DNA of 64,000 nt from DASSBG01 sp035699085 (GTDB lineage: Bacteria; Pseudomonadota; Gammaproteobacteria; Xanthomonadales; Rhodanobacteraceae): contig DASSBG010000039.1 of NCBI GenBank assembly GCA_035699085.1, positions 44,507-108,506 on the forward strand. Reading direction: 5' to 3'. Shown here in pieces: positions 21,272-30,472 of this stretch; within the stretch, counting starts at the first letter, position 1, and each line of letters begins with the position of its first letter. The notes beneath the pieces were generated by a model, which was not told where the DNA came from, searched no databases, and was given only the letters and a program-made list of their open reading frames with translations. Made by a program: the position numbers and the translations under genes.

Positions 21272-22357
21272 TCAGGTGGGGATGCGCGGACTGACGGGGC
21301 CGACGTCGCCGCATTGCGCGCGGTGGCGCAGGGCCAGGTCCATCAGCACCAGCGCCACCATGGCCTCTGCGATGGGCGTGGCGCGGATCCCGACGCAGGG
21401 GTCGTGGCGGCCCTTGGTCACCACCTGGACCGGCTCACCCGCCAGGTTGAGGCTGCGCGCGGGGGTGGCGATGCTCGACGTGGGCTTCAGCGCGATCGAC
21501 GCGACCAGCGGCTGGCCGCTGGATATCCCGCCCAGCACTCCGCCGGCGTGGTTGGCGCCGAAGCCCGCCGGCGTCAGCTCGTCGCGGTGCGTGCTGCCAT
21601 GCTGCGCCACCACGCCGAAGCCGTCGCCGATCTCCACGCCCTTGACCGCGTTGATCGACATCAACGCCGCCGCCAGCTCGCCGTCCAGCTTGCCGTAGAC
21701 CGGCTGGCCCCAACCCGGCGGCAGGCCCTCGGCGACCACGCTGACGCGCGCGCCGACCGAATCGCGCGCCTTGCGCAGCGCGTCCAATGCCTCCTCGAGC
21801 TGCGGCAGCTGGGCCGCATGAGGCCAGAAGAAGGCGTTGTCCTCGACCGCGTCCCAGTCAAAACCGCCGGGCACGATGTCACCGAGCTGCGCCAGGTAGC
21901 CGCGCACACGCACGCCGTGGCGCTCCGCCAGCCACTTTTTTGCCAGCACGCCTGCGGCCACCCGCATCGTGGTTTCGCGCGCCGAGGCGCGGCCGCCACC
22001 GCGCGGGTCGCGGATGCCGTACTTCTGCCAGTAGGTGTAGTCGGCGTGGCCGGGCCGAAAGCTGTCGGCGATGGCCGCGTAGTCCTTCGAGCGCGCGTCG
22101 GTATTGCGGATCAACAGCGCGATGGGCGTGCCGGTGGTGCGGCCCTCGTAGACGCCGGAAAGGATCTCCACCTCGTCGGCCTCGTGGCGCTGGGAGGTGT
22201 GGCGGCTGCGCCCGGTGCTGCGGCGCTCGAGATCGCGGCGAAAGTCCTGCGGCGCGATCGCCAGCCCCGGCGGACAGCCGTCGATGACGCAGCCAATCGC
22301 CGGCCCGTGGCTTTCGCCGAAGGTGGTGACACGGAGCAGAGTGCCGAAGGTGTTCAT
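21272..22357 (-). CDS. aroC: Chorismate synthase
   Basis: This 361-residue FMN-dependent enzyme converts EPSP to chorismate, the last shikimate step. All three signatures are visible: GESHGPAIGCVIDGCPPG near the start, the GRASARETTMRVAAGVLA block, and the C-terminal GRHDPCVGIRATPIAEAM. Length and start match the family. prmB is the next gene upstream on the same strand, a common pairing (prmB-aroC). Confidence 0.98.
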   Translation of the reverse strand: MNTFGTLLRVTTFGESHGPAIGCVIDGCPPGLAIAPQDFRRDLERRSTGRSRHTSQRHEADEVEILSGVYEGRTTGTPIALLIRNTDARSKDYAAIADSFRPGHADYTYWQKYGIRDPRGGGRASARETTMRVAAGVLAKKWLAERHGVRVRGYLAQLGDIVPGGFDWDAVEDNAFFWPHAAQLPQLEEALDALRKARDSVGARVSVVAEGLPPGWGQPVYGKLDGELAAALMSINAVKGVEIGDGFGVVAQHGSTHRDELTPAGFGANHAGGVLGGISSGQPLVASIALKPTSSIATPARSLNLAGEPVQVVTKGRHDPCVGIRATPIAEAMVALVLMDLALRHRAQCGDVGPVSPRIPT

Positions 22358-22575
22358 GGGTGGGGTTGGTTTGGCGAATCGGGCGTTGTTTGGCGGGGAC
22401 CGGGGACCGGGGACCGGGGACCGGAAAAGCCACGGGCCCCAGCTTCCGCGTGCAAGCGCATCTTATCGGAGCGCCGAAGCGGCAGTTCGCTGCAGAGCCA
22501 GCAGCGCCGACCTGGTCCCCGGTCCCTGGTCCCCGGTCCCCGGTCCCCGGCGAGAAGTCACCGCAGCCACGATCG
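22358..22575. repeat. Convergent pair of GGGGACC heptamer arrays
   Basis: The left array is GGGGACC repeats at about 22,396-22,423. The right array is in the opposite orientation (GGTCCCC) at about 22,512-22,551. They enclose about 90 bp between aroC and prmB. No gene is seen. The left array also fits a G-quadruplex motif (four G4 runs with ACC loops). Confidence 0.8.
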
Positions 22576-23499
22576 TCATTGCGCACGCGCAGCCAATGCA
22601 GCCGACACCACATCCGCATGCTCGACGAGGTCGCGGCGCTCGAGGGCGAAGACGCCCATGGGCCCGACCTTGAACTCGATCCAGACGAAGGGCACGCGCG
22701 GCAGCAGCGCCGTCAGGGCGCGCTCGCTCTCGCCGACTTCGACGATCAGCAAGCCATCCTCGGCAAGATGATCGGCGGCTTGCGCCAGGATGCGCAGGCA
22801 AATGTCGAGTCCGTCGGCGCCCGAGGTGAGGCCGAGCCGCGGCTCGTGTGCGTATTCGCCCGGCAGCGCCGCGTATTCGTCATCGGTGACGTAGGGGGGA
22901 TTGGATACGATCAAGTCGTAGCGCACCGCGCCGACGGCGTCGAACAGGTCCGAGCGCACGGCGCGCACGCGGTCCCCCAGCTGGTGCAGCGCGATGTTCT
23001 CGCGCGCCAGTGCCAGCGCATCGTCGCTGATGTCGGCGATGTCGACCTGCCAGCCAGGCTGGTATTCGGCCATCGCGATGCCGATGCAGCCCGAGCCGGT
23101 GCACAGGTCCAGCGCGTGCTGCACCGGACGCTGGTCCAGCCACGGCGAAAAGCCGGACTCGATCAGCTCGGCGATCGGCGAGCGCGGCACCAGCGCGCGC
23201 TGGTCGCTCTTGAACTTCATGCCGGCAAACCAGGTTTCGCCCACGAGATAGGCCACCGGCAGGCGCTCGCTCACGCGCCGCTCGATCAGCGCCAGCACGC
23301 GCTCGCGCTCCTCCGCCACCAGCCGCCCGGCACCGTAAGCCGGCGGCAGGTCCGGCGGCAGGTGCAGCGCCGCCAGCACCAGGTGCGTCGCCTCGTCGAT
23401 CGGGTTGTCGTGGCTGTGGCCGAAGGTCAGGCCCGCGGCGGAAAAGCGGCTGGCGCCGTAGCGGATGAAGTCGATGATGCTGGCAAGTTCGGCGGTCAC
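22576..23499 (-). CDS. prmB: Ribosomal protein uL3 glutamine methyltransferase
   Basis: This 307-residue SAM-dependent N5-glutamine methyltransferase acts on ribosomal protein L3. It has the SAM loop LDLCTGSGCIGIA and the catalytic substrate motif NPPY (VSNPPYVTDDE), plus an N-terminal helical domain. The start is taken as GTG at 23499 (TAELASIIDFIRYG follows), because the frame upstream runs antisense through the neighbouring lipoprotein gene. The gene diverges from the lipoprotein gene at 23,593. Confidence 0.95.
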   Translation of the reverse strand: MTAELASIIDFIRYGASRFSAAGLTFGHSHDNPIDEATHLVLAALHLPPDLPPAYGAGRLVAEERERVLALIERRVSERLPVAYLVGETWFAGMKFKSDQRALVPRSPIAELIESGFSPWLDQRPVQHALDLCTGSGCIGIAMAEYQPGWQVDIADISDDALALARENIALHQLGDRVRAVRSDLFDAVGAVRYDLIVSNPPYVTDDEYAALPGEYAHEPRLGLTSGADGLDICLRILAQAADHLAEDGLLIVEVGESERALTALLPRVPFVWIEFKVGPMGVFALERRDLVEHADVVSAALAARAQ

Positions 23500-23546
23500 G
23501 GCGGTGGTCGCTGGAGACAAGCGGCCAGTATATCCGTGCGGCCGCT

Positions 23547-23563
23547 GGCGCATGCGATAATCG
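23547..23563 (+). promoter_or_regulatory. Probable promoter -10 region shared with metG
   Basis: The 17-mer GGCGCATGCGATAATCG contains GATAAT, one mismatch from the TATAAT consensus. It ends 29 bp before the lipoprotein ATG. The same 17-mer occurs 28 bp before the metG start. No good -35 box is seen. Confidence 0.45.
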
Positions 23564-23592
23564 GCGCCATCACGGGCTTGCGGGAAATCATC

Positions 23593-25308
23593 ATGCACAG
23601 GATGCGCGGCTTCATGCTGCTTGCAATGGCAAGCCTGGCGCTCGCCGCCTGTGGCAGCCGACGCGGTTCGGAGCCGCTGGACTGGGTGCCGGCGCAAACG
23701 CCCTTCCTGGCTGCCAACCTGCAACCGCTGGACGCAGACAGCGAGCAGGCACTGCTGGAGCCGGTCAACCGGCAGTTGCCCGGCTACGCCGCCCAGCTCG
23801 ATGACCTGGCCGCGGTGCTGGCCGACAAGCCGAAGCTGGCCGCGCTGGCGCGCGCGCTGTCGGATGAAATCCACCATGTCGGCAGCGTGCAGCAGCTGGC
23901 GAAGGATGCAGGCATCAACCCGCGCGGCCTGTTCGCCGTCTATGCGGTCGGCCTCAGCCCCGTCGTTCGCGCGCAACTTGGTGACAAGGCTCGCTTCGAC
24001 GCCTTCGTACAGCGCCTGCAGCAGGCCGCCGGCGCGCCGCTGGTGCAGGCAAAGCTCGGCGACAAGGCATACCGCCACATGGATTTCGGACCGTTGCAGC
24101 TCGCGCTGGCCGTCCAGCATGACCAGGCGGTGCTGGCGCTGCTGCCGTCCGCTGGGGATGCCTCGCTGCTGCGCGGCGCGCTGGGCTTCGACCGACCGGA
24201 GCACAGCGTGGCCGAGGCCGGCACGCTGGCCGACCTCGCCAAGGCCGACGACTACCTCCCCGGCATCATTGCCTATCTCGATACCACCCGGTTGCCAGCG
24301 CTGCTGACCGAAAACCAGCCGGTAATGAAGGCCGCGACCAACGGCGCGCGCCTGCGCCTGCTGCCGAGCAACTGCCGCGCCGACCTGGACCGCATTGCGG
24401 CGCGCGTGCCCATGCTCAGCGTTGGCCTCACCGCGATCGACGACCAGCACGTGGCCGCCCGCACCGACCTCAGGCTGGCGCCGGACATCGTCGAGGCCAT
24501 CGCACAGGCATCGGCGCCGGTAGCCGGCCTGGGCGGCAGTGCCAGCGCGCCCCTCGACCTTGCCGTGGCGTTGCCGCTGCAGGCGATCGCGCAGTTCCTG
24601 CACACCCAGGCGGCGGCAGTCGCCGCCAAGCCCTTCAGCTGCATGGAACTCGCTGTCATCAACGGCGGCTTCGCCCGCCTGCGCAGCCTGCCCGCGTCGC
24701 TGCCGCCCTGGACCGATCTGCTCGGCCTGCGCATCGCGCTGGACGCCGTCGACATCGGCGGCAAACATCCGCTGACGATACGCGGACGGCTGCTGCTGGC
24801 AAGCAGCAACCCCGAGGCACTGCTGGCCACGCTGGCCCAGTGGCTGCCGCCGCTCGCCGGCGTGCAGCCGAAGGCCGACGGCACGCCGGTTGCCTTGCCG
24901 GCCACCGCCGCATCGTCCGCGGGCATGTTCCCGCCGACGGCGCTGGCCCTGAACGAGCACGCGCTGGGCCTGGCGATCGGCGGCGGGGAAGCCGATGCGC
25001 TGGCCGCGCTCCTTGAAAACCCGGGCAACGCGCCAGGCTCGCTGGCGCGCGTGCGCATCGACGGAAGCTTTTACGTCGACCTGATGCAGCGGGTGCTGCA
25101 GCAGCAAGCCCGCCGGCAGCAGGCGGCAGCGAAGACGCTGGCCCAATCCGGCGATCCGAAGGTGCAGGCCCTGGCCCGGCTGCAGCGCGACCGGCAGTCG
25201 GCGATGGCGGCGCAGATCGCGCAGTTCCACGACCTGAAGTCGCTGTCGGCCGAGTTGCGGGTTGGCGAGCATGGCCTGGTTTACAGCAGCGAGTTTCGGC
25301 GCAAGTGA
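23593..25308 (+). CDS. Large exported lipoprotein of unknown function
   Basis: This 571-residue protein has a lipoprotein signal peptide ending in the lipobox LAAC (cysteine about residue 20, followed by GSR), so it is probably lipid-anchored in the envelope. The mature part has no motif I can name. It is Ala/Leu/Asp-rich, with the conserved-looking statement FLAANLQPLD near the start and a C-terminal basic helix (RRQQAAAKTLAQ). The start at 23593 follows the shared -10 element. The gene is followed by psd at close spacing (61 bp), so the two may be cotranscribed. Confidence 0.85.
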   Translation: MHRMRGFMLLAMASLALAACGSRRGSEPLDWVPAQTPFLAANLQPLDADSEQALLEPVNRQLPGYAAQLDDLAAVLADKPKLAALARALSDEIHHVGSVQQLAKDAGINPRGLFAVYAVGLSPVVRAQLGDKARFDAFVQRLQQAAGAPLVQAKLGDKAYRHMDFGPLQLALAVQHDQAVLALLPSAGDASLLRGALGFDRPEHSVAEAGTLADLAKADDYLPGIIAYLDTTRLPALLTENQPVMKAATNGARLRLLPSNCRADLDRIAARVPMLSVGLTAIDDQHVAARTDLRLAPDIVEAIAQASAPVAGLGGSASAPLDLAVALPLQAIAQFLHTQAAAVAAKPFSCMELAVINGGFARLRSLPASLPPWTDLLGLRIALDAVDIGGKHPLTIRGRLLLASSNPEALLATLAQWLPPLAGVQPKADGTPVALPATAASSAGMFPPTALALNEHALGLAIGGGEADALAALLENPGNAPGSLARVRIDGSFYVDLMQRVLQQQARRQQAAAKTLAQSGDPKVQALARLQRDRQSAMAAQIAQFHDLKSLSAELRVGEHGLVYSSEFRRK

Positions 25309-25369
25309 GGCCATGGCGTCGCACCGTCTCGCGTGCCGCCGGCGTCCACCTGCGGGGCATGGCCAGGCG

Positions 25370-26218
25370 ATGACGCCCGCGGTCCTGCTCCAGCACCTGT
25401 TGCCGCACCGCCTGTTGTCATGGCTGGTACGCCGCGCCACGCGCTGGACCTGGCGGCCGTGGAAGAACGCATTGATCGACCGCGTGGTACGCAGCTACGA
25501 CGTCGACATGGGCGAGGCCGCCCAACCGGACGCGCATGCCTATGCCAGCTTCAACGCCTTCTTTACCCGCGCGCTGCGCGCCGGCGCGCGGCCGGCCGAG
25601 GACGAGGATCCACGCAGCGTGCTCTGCCCCGCCGATGGCGCCGTCAGCCAGGCCGGTCCGATCGCCGCCGGCCGCATCATCCAGGCGAAGGCGCACGACT
25701 ACAGCGTCGCCGAGTTGTTTGCCGACGACGAGGCTGCGCGCGCCTACCACGCGGGCTGCTTCGTCACCATCTACCTGTCGCCGCGCGACTACCACCGCGT
25801 GCACATGCCGCTGGCCGGCCGGCTGTTGTCCACCGCGCACGTACCCGGCCGCATCTTCAGCGTGGCGCCATTCGCGGTGCGCGGCGTGCCGCGGGTTTTC
25901 GCGCGCAACGAGCGGCTGGTCTGCCACTTCCAGGGCGAGCACGGCCCCTTCGCCGTGGTGATGGTCGGCGCGATGCTGGTGTCGGGCGTGCAGACCGTCT
26001 GGCGCGGCGAGGAGATCCCGCCCTACGCACGGCGCATCCAGCGCCGCGATTACCGCGACGCCGACCAGCGGCTGGGCCGGCTGGAGGAGATGGCGCGTTT
26101 CAACATGGGCTCGACGGTGATCGTCCTGCTGCCAGCTGGCTCGCGCCTGCGCGAGGGGCTGCACGAGGACGCGCCGGTGCGCCTGGGGCGGCGGCTGGGT
26201 CGCCTGGCGGGTGGCTGA
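25370..26218 (+). CDS. psd: Phosphatidylserine decarboxylase
   Basis: This 282-residue proenzyme makes phosphatidylethanolamine. Self-cleavage creates a pyruvoyl group at the serine of the GST motif (FNMGSTVIVLLP near residue 245). Conserved FNAFFTRALRAGARP, SPRDYHRVHMP and VGAMLVSGVQTVW blocks are present. The start at 25370 (MTPAVLLQHLLPHRLLS) matches relatives; longer frames from 25262 are not supported. It is an inner-membrane enzyme. Confidence 0.96.
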   Translation: MTPAVLLQHLLPHRLLSWLVRRATRWTWRPWKNALIDRVVRSYDVDMGEAAQPDAHAYASFNAFFTRALRAGARPAEDEDPRSVLCPADGAVSQAGPIAAGRIIQAKAHDYSVAELFADDEAARAYHAGCFVTIYLSPRDYHRVHMPLAGRLLSTAHVPGRIFSVAPFAVRGVPRVFARNERLVCHFQGEHGPFAVVMVGAMLVSGVQTVWRGEEIPPYARRIQRRDYRDADQRLGRLEEMARFNMGSTVIVLLPAGSRLREGLHEDAPVRLGRRLGRLAGG

Positions 26219-26333
26219 TCCTCCGGGAGCAGCGGATGATCATGCATTTGTGACCCAGTGGACGATCGCGGCCGGCCCCGTGGCTATACTTCATCCACCT
26301 GCCATTCGCTTGGCGCTCGCGTGGGACCCTGTC

Positions 26334-26777
26334 ATGGCGGAACGAGTGCGACTCATTACCCGCATCATCGCCCTTAGTCGTTCGGTGCAGCTCGGCCGCC
26401 AACTCGCCGAAGTCGAGCGCGCCATCAACAGCCTCAATCCAGCCACTCGCGCCCGCCTCACCGGGCTGACGCTGCGCGAGCTGGAGCTGGCGGCTCAATG
26501 CGAATTCCCGCACCTCTACGCCACGCCGCCAGAGCAGCGCTACCGCGCCTGGGGCAGCGGCACCGACATCGGCTTCGCCCGCGCCAGGTCGGACAACCTG
26601 CAGGTGCGCCTGCGCGGCATCGCCCTGTGGCTGGCGGTGGCTTTCCACGAGACCCGCGACGCCAGCTTCAGCGAGCCGCAGAACGTGCACCGCCGCATCC
26701 TCGGCATCCTGCGCCTGCTGAAGCAGTCGGCGCCCGCCGTGGTCGAGAAACAGGAAGAAGCCGGCCGCGCGGCCTGA
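26334..26777 (+). CDS. Conserved protein of unknown function
   Basis: This 147-residue soluble, helical protein begins MAERVRLITRIIALSRSV and contains ARLTGLTLREL and FPHLYATPPEQRYRAWGSGTD. I recognise no domain. Similar short proteins are probably restricted to the Xanthomonadales, which is an inference. A TATACT -10-like box lies 43 bp upstream (26,285-26,290) without a clear -35. A longer start at 26211 would overlap the end of psd and lacks a ribosome site. Confidence 0.7.
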   Translation: MAERVRLITRIIALSRSVQLGRQLAEVERAINSLNPATRARLTGLTLRELELAAQCEFPHLYATPPEQRYRAWGSGTDIGFARARSDNLQVRLRGIALWLAVAFHETRDASFSEPQNVHRRILGILRLLKQSAPAVVEKQEEAGRAA

Positions 26778-26926
26778 GCCGAGGCCCAGCGGCCCGCGTG
26801 TCGCAGCCGCGCTCTCGCGGAACGCACCAAAACGCCACCTTCACCCGCCCCGCCGGCGCCCGTACAATCGGATTGCGCCGGCGATGCCGCGCACGCATTG
26901 GAAACGGCAACGGGAGGATGGCTGCC

Positions 26927-27025
26927 ATGGCGCACGGCGCAACGATATTCACTGGCCGCGCTGGCGCGGGCGGCGTGACGCCTGCCGCGCGCGCGCCGGG
27001 CGTGGTCGCCAACAGCCATCGTTGA
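26927..27025 (+). CDS. Possible 32-residue small ORF upstream of the membrane-protein gene
   Basis: ATG at 26927 has GGAGG 9 nt upstream, a better ribosome site than any for the next gene. It encodes 32 residues beginning MAHGATIFTGRAGAGG and stops 7 nt before the ATG at 27033. It could be a leader peptide whose translation couples to the downstream gene. There is no homology to cite, and codon bias alone could produce such a frame. Confidence 0.3.
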   Translation: MAHGATIFTGRAGAGGVTPAARAPGVVANSHR

Positions 27026-27032
27026 CCGAACC

Positions 27033-28289
27033 ATGCCGCGCATCGCCCTGGTCGATCCACACGCTCCCCTTGGCCCGCGCCTGCTGGCCGGCCTCGCCTA
27101 CCCGCTCCGCGACGCCTCGCTCTACACGCTGATCGGCCTGTCCGTGGCCCACGTCGCGGCACTGGCACCGCTGATCGGCTGGGTGCTGGTCCTGGTGGTC
27201 TGGGCGATGACCTTCGTCTACGCCGCGACCTGCCTGCGCCACACCGCCAATGGCTATGCCGAGCCGCCAGAGCCGATGGACGAGGATCGCGACAGCGGCT
27301 GGGCCATCGTCAAGGTCGTGCTGCTGGCCATGCTGCTGCTGGTTGCGACGCGACTGTTCCTCGGCGGCGGAGCGACACTCGCGCTCGGCATCACGCTGGC
27401 CTGCCTGCTGCCGGCGATCATCATGCCGCTGGCCTTTGGCGACGACCTGAAGCAGGCCATGAATCCGGCGCTGTGGATCGAGTGCATGGCGCGCATCGGT
27501 GCCCCCTACCTGCTGCTTGCCGCCACGCTGCTGCTGGCCTGGCTGCTGCAGGCCTATGCCGGCAGCCTGATCGGCGCCTGGCTGCCGCCGCTGCTGGCGG
27601 TACCGCTGGCGGCGCTGGTGTCGACGTACTCGGTGTTCCTCTGTTTCCACCTGATGGGTGTGCTGGTGCACCGCCACCACGAGGCGCTGGGGCTGCAGCC
27701 GGAGGCGCCGGTGCTGGCCGGCGCCGGTGGCCAGGGCGGTGACGAGGCGCTGCTGGCGCGGGTCACGGCGCTGCAGGAGGCAAGCCATACCGACGCGGCG
27801 GTCGAGCTGCTGCGCGACCGGCTCGATGCCCGCAGCGCCGAGCCGTCCCTGCACATGGCGTACCGGCGCCTGCTGCGCGCGCAGCAGGACCAGGCAGCGC
27901 TGCTGGCCCATGCCGACACCTGCCTCTCGGCGCTGCTGCAGCGCGAGGAGACGCGGCGCGCGCTGGGCGTGGCGCAGGAATGCGTGGCGCTGGACAGGCA
28001 CTTCATGCCCGGTGACCCGGAGCTTGCCGGCACGCTGGCCGAGGCCGCCGAACGCGCCGGCATGCGGCAACTGGCGCTGCACCTGGCGCGCGGCTACCCC
28101 AACAGCTGGCCGCGCGCGCCGGCGGCGCCGCGCTACGGCCTGATGGCGGCCCGGCTGCTGGCCGGCGATCCGGCGCGGCGGGCGGAAGCCGCCGTGCTGG
28201 CCAGCAAGCTCGCCACGGCCTTCCCGGATTGCGCCGAGCAAGGCGACATCGCGGCGCTGCTGCAGACGCTGAAAGAGCCGGTCACATGA
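27033..28289 (+). CDS. Multi-pass membrane protein with helical repeat tail
   Basis: This 418-residue protein has about four or five membrane segments in residues 20-215 (for example LIGWVLVLVVWAMTFVYAA and YLLLAATLLLAWLLQAY). The architecture resembles DUF4013-type inner-membrane proteins. A C-terminal cytoplasmic region (about 230-418) of paired helices resembles TPR-like repeats (LLARVTALQEASHTDAAVELL and similar). Function is unknown. Its stop overlaps the greB start (ATGA), so both are likely one operon. Confidence 0.8.
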   Translation: MPRIALVDPHAPLGPRLLAGLAYPLRDASLYTLIGLSVAHVAALAPLIGWVLVLVVWAMTFVYAATCLRHTANGYAEPPEPMDEDRDSGWAIVKVVLLAMLLLVATRLFLGGGATLALGITLACLLPAIIMPLAFGDDLKQAMNPALWIECMARIGAPYLLLAATLLLAWLLQAYAGSLIGAWLPPLLAVPLAALVSTYSVFLCFHLMGVLVHRHHEALGLQPEAPVLAGAGGQGGDEALLARVTALQEASHTDAAVELLRDRLDARSAEPSLHMAYRRLLRAQQDQAALLAHADTCLSALLQREETRRALGVAQECVALDRHFMPGDPELAGTLAEAAERAGMRQLALHLARGYPNSWPRAPAAPRYGLMAARLLAGDPARRAEAAVLASKLATAFPDCAEQGDIAALLQTLKEPVT

Positions 28290-28813
28290 CCCGTTGGCGG
28301 CCTGCCGCCCCGCCGTCGACGGCGATCATCACCCGCGCCGGCTTCGAGCGCCTGAAGCGGGAGCTGGACGAGCTGTGGAACACACGGCGGCCGGAGATCG
28401 TGCAGGCACTGTCGGCCGCGGCGGCCGAGGGCGATCGCTCCGAGAATGCCGAGTACATCTACCGCAAGAAGCAGCTTGCCGAGCTGGACCGGCGGGTGCG
28501 CTACCTGTCGCGGCGCATCCCGACGCTGAAGGTGCTCGATGCGGCGCCCGCACGGCGCGACGTGGTGTTCTTCGGCGCGACGGTGGCGCTGCGCCGACTG
28601 TCCGGGCCGGACGAACCGGCGGACGCCGCGGGCGGCGGGACCGAACGCCACACGGTGGTGGGGCCGGACGAAATCGAGCCGGCCAGCGGCCGCATCAGCA
28701 TCGACTCGCCGCTGGCCCGCGCCCTGCTCGGCCATCGCGCCGGCGACGAAGTGGAGGTCGAGCGGCCCGGCGGCCGCGCCCGCTACGCCATCGAGGCGGT
28801 GGAGTACGCCTGA
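28286..28813 (+). CDS. greB: Transcription elongation factor GreB
   Basis: This 175-residue protein rescues backtracked RNA polymerase by stimulating transcript cleavage. The N-terminal coiled coil carries the acidic tip motif GDRSENAEYIYRKK with the catalytic D and E, and the C-terminal FKBP-like domain has GDEVEVERPGG. The YIYRKK form is typical of GreB rather than GreA. The start at 28286 is set by the ATGA overlap. A loop insertion rich in Gly/Ala (PADAAGGGTERH) enlarges the C-terminal domain slightly. Confidence 0.95.
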   Translation: MTRWRPAAPPSTAIITRAGFERLKRELDELWNTRRPEIVQALSAAAAEGDRSENAEYIYRKKQLAELDRRVRYLSRRIPTLKVLDAAPARRDVVFFGATVALRRLSGPDEPADAAGGGTERHTVVGPDEIEPASGRISIDSPLARALLGHRAGDEVEVERPGGRARYAIEAVEYA

Positions 28814-29266
28814 GAAGCCGGGACTCAGGACTCGGGACTCGGGACTCGGGACCCGGGACCCGGGACCCGGGACCCGTCAAAGCGCGGATCGAACGATGTC
28901 GGTTTCCTCGGCGCCGCGGCCGCGCGCCGTCCACCACCACCCGTCATTCCGGACCACCCCGTCATTCCGGGGCTGCCGAAGGCAGAACCCGGAATCTTCT
29001 TGACGATTACGACGAACCAGCCACGATCGCGGACCAGACGAGGTCTCGGCTTCGCGCTACGCGCGACCAGCCGGTGCTGCGGACGATGTTGGGGTTCGCT
29101 TCGCTCACCGCCAACCTACCGCTTCGACGAGCCGCCGAAGCAACGCGTGCTCGTGCGACCAGTAGCGAGCACCGCGCGCCGACGCGGCCGCGCCACCTGA
29201 TCAACGCTGCATTGCCAAATCAGCGCCTTGCGGGTCCCGGGTCCCGCGTACCGAGTCCCGTCCCGC
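28814..29266. repeat. Intergenic repeat cluster after greB
   Basis: GGGACTC then GGGACCC heptamers lie at about 28,820-28,875. A GTCATTCCGG element lies at about 28,945-29,000. The TTGGGGTTCGCTTCGCTCAC palindrome lies at about 29,085-29,112, and oppositely oriented GGGTCCC repeats at about 29,230-29,250. No gene is supported in these 450 bp. Confidence 0.75.
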
Positions 29267-29929
29267 TCAACTACACTGCGCGTCCTCGTCCACCGACATC
29301 ACGCGCAGGACCATCTCGCCGGTCTTGGCGTAGGGCAGGTAGACGTCCATCGTGGGGCTGCCGCGGTAGAAGCCGTCGCTCGAAACGCTGGCGCCGACCG
29401 GGCGGGCGTTGAATTCGTAGATCTTGCCCAACTCGCCGGGGTTGTCGCCGACCAGGAAGCTGCGCAGGTTGTCCACCCGCAGGCAACCCTGCAGCTCCGC
29501 GGGGCGGAACGGCCGGATGCTGAGGTTGAGCGGCGCCACCGGCAGGCCGCGGCGGATGTCGCCGGCATCGTCGAGCACGTAGAGCTTGGGCGCGAACACG
29601 GTGAAGCGCGGCTTGTCGTCATGGCGCTGGGTCAGTACCCGCACGCGGACCATTGCGTGCGGAATCTCCCGTGGCAGCATGAAACGCCGGTAATGGCTGG
29701 TACCGCCGGGGAGCTTGGCCGTCGGCGTGCTGGCGTCGATGCGCACGTGGACCGCCTCGTCGGTTTTCATTGTCACCGGGCCTTGGTAGGCGTCCATCAC
29801 TTGCACGGGCGCGTCCTTGGCCGCCGGCGGCGCGAGCTTGGAACGCAGCCAGTCGATGGGGCCTGCGCTGGCCGCTGCGCTGAACAGCAGGGCCAGTATC
29901 AGAATGCCGATGCGAGTCTTGCGGGTCAC
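29267..29929 (-). CDS. Exported periplasmic protein of unknown function
   Basis: This protein of about 220 residues has a clear signal peptide (KTRIGILILALLFSAAASA). The mature domain contains SHYRRFMLPREIPHAMVRV and KLYVLDDAGDIRRGLP, which loosely recalls MalM-type periplasmic proteins; this is a weak impression only. I take GTG at 29929 as start because it places the signal peptide at the N-terminus; the ATG at 29977 would add 16 residues before it. A C-terminal cysteine (DAQCS) may pair with the one in the mid-protein (LQGCLRV). Confidence 0.75.
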   Translation of the reverse strand: MTRKTRIGILILALLFSAAASAGPIDWLRSKLAPPAAKDAPVQVMDAYQGPVTMKTDEAVHVRIDASTPTAKLPGGTSHYRRFMLPREIPHAMVRVRVLTQRHDDKPRFTVFAPKLYVLDDAGDIRRGLPVAPLNLSIRPFRPAELQGCLRVDNLRSFLVGDNPGELGKIYEFNARPVGASVSSDGFYRGSPTMDVYLPYAKTGEMVLRVMSVDEDAQCS

Positions 29930-30079
29930 AGTCGTGTCGTGAGTCGATAGGGGAACGGTGTCCGCGGGCGTGTCCAAGCCGATCCGGCCACCGCGGTCGC
30001 GGCGCCAGCCGGCCTCCGAAGTTGCGCAACCACCCTGTGCAGAAGCGTTCCTTGCCCTGTCTGTGCCGTCACGTCCCGA

Positions 30080-30472
30080 TTACTTGCCGTCCTCTGGAGT
30101 CAGCGGTTTCAGCTCGCCATCGTGCTCCACAAAGGCCTTGAAGCCGTACTTGCCCTGCAACCGCGCGACCTCCCGCAAGTGCGGCGACCGCACCACCGAG
30201 TCCGTCCCGTCCCGCAACAGCACCGTCTGCGGCAGCTTCCCGGCGCTATCGAGGTAGGCAAAATGCCCCTCGAGGTCCGGGACCGCCAGCACGCCGCCAT
30301 CGAGCTGGAACTGGCCGTCCTTGTACGCAACCAGGACCATATCGTATTGCGCCTGCTCGGCCGCAACCGTGGCAGGGCGCACATTGTGGGAACTGCATCC
30401 CGCAAGGGTCGCCAGGCCGATTACGGCCAGCGCCAGTACCAGCCGGCCCGCACAGGCACGAAAGCGCGTCAT
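30080..30472 (-). CDS. Small lipoprotein
   Basis: This 130-residue protein has a signal peptide with lipobox LAGC (cysteine about residue 26, then SSH). The mature domain of about 100 residues has YDMVLVAYKDGQFQL and LREVARLQGKYGFKAF and no family I can name. The start at 30472 has GGGAGAGA just upstream. The N-terminal extension of the longer open frame is repeat DNA. Confidence 0.8.
   Translation of the reverse strand: MTRFRACAGRLVLALAVIGLATLAGCSSHNVRPATVAAEQAQYDMVLVAYKDGQFQLDGGVLAVPDLEGHFAYLDSAGKLPQTVLLRDGTDSVVRSPHLREVARLQGKYGFKAFVEHDGELKPLTPEDGK

Noticed and set aside
22576..25440. A 954-codon minus-strand open frame covering prmB and the region upstream of it
   Set aside because: Only the part up to 23,499 matches PrmB. 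The rest is antisense to the lipoprotein gene, which has a signal peptide and lipobox, so it is a high-GC shadow frame.
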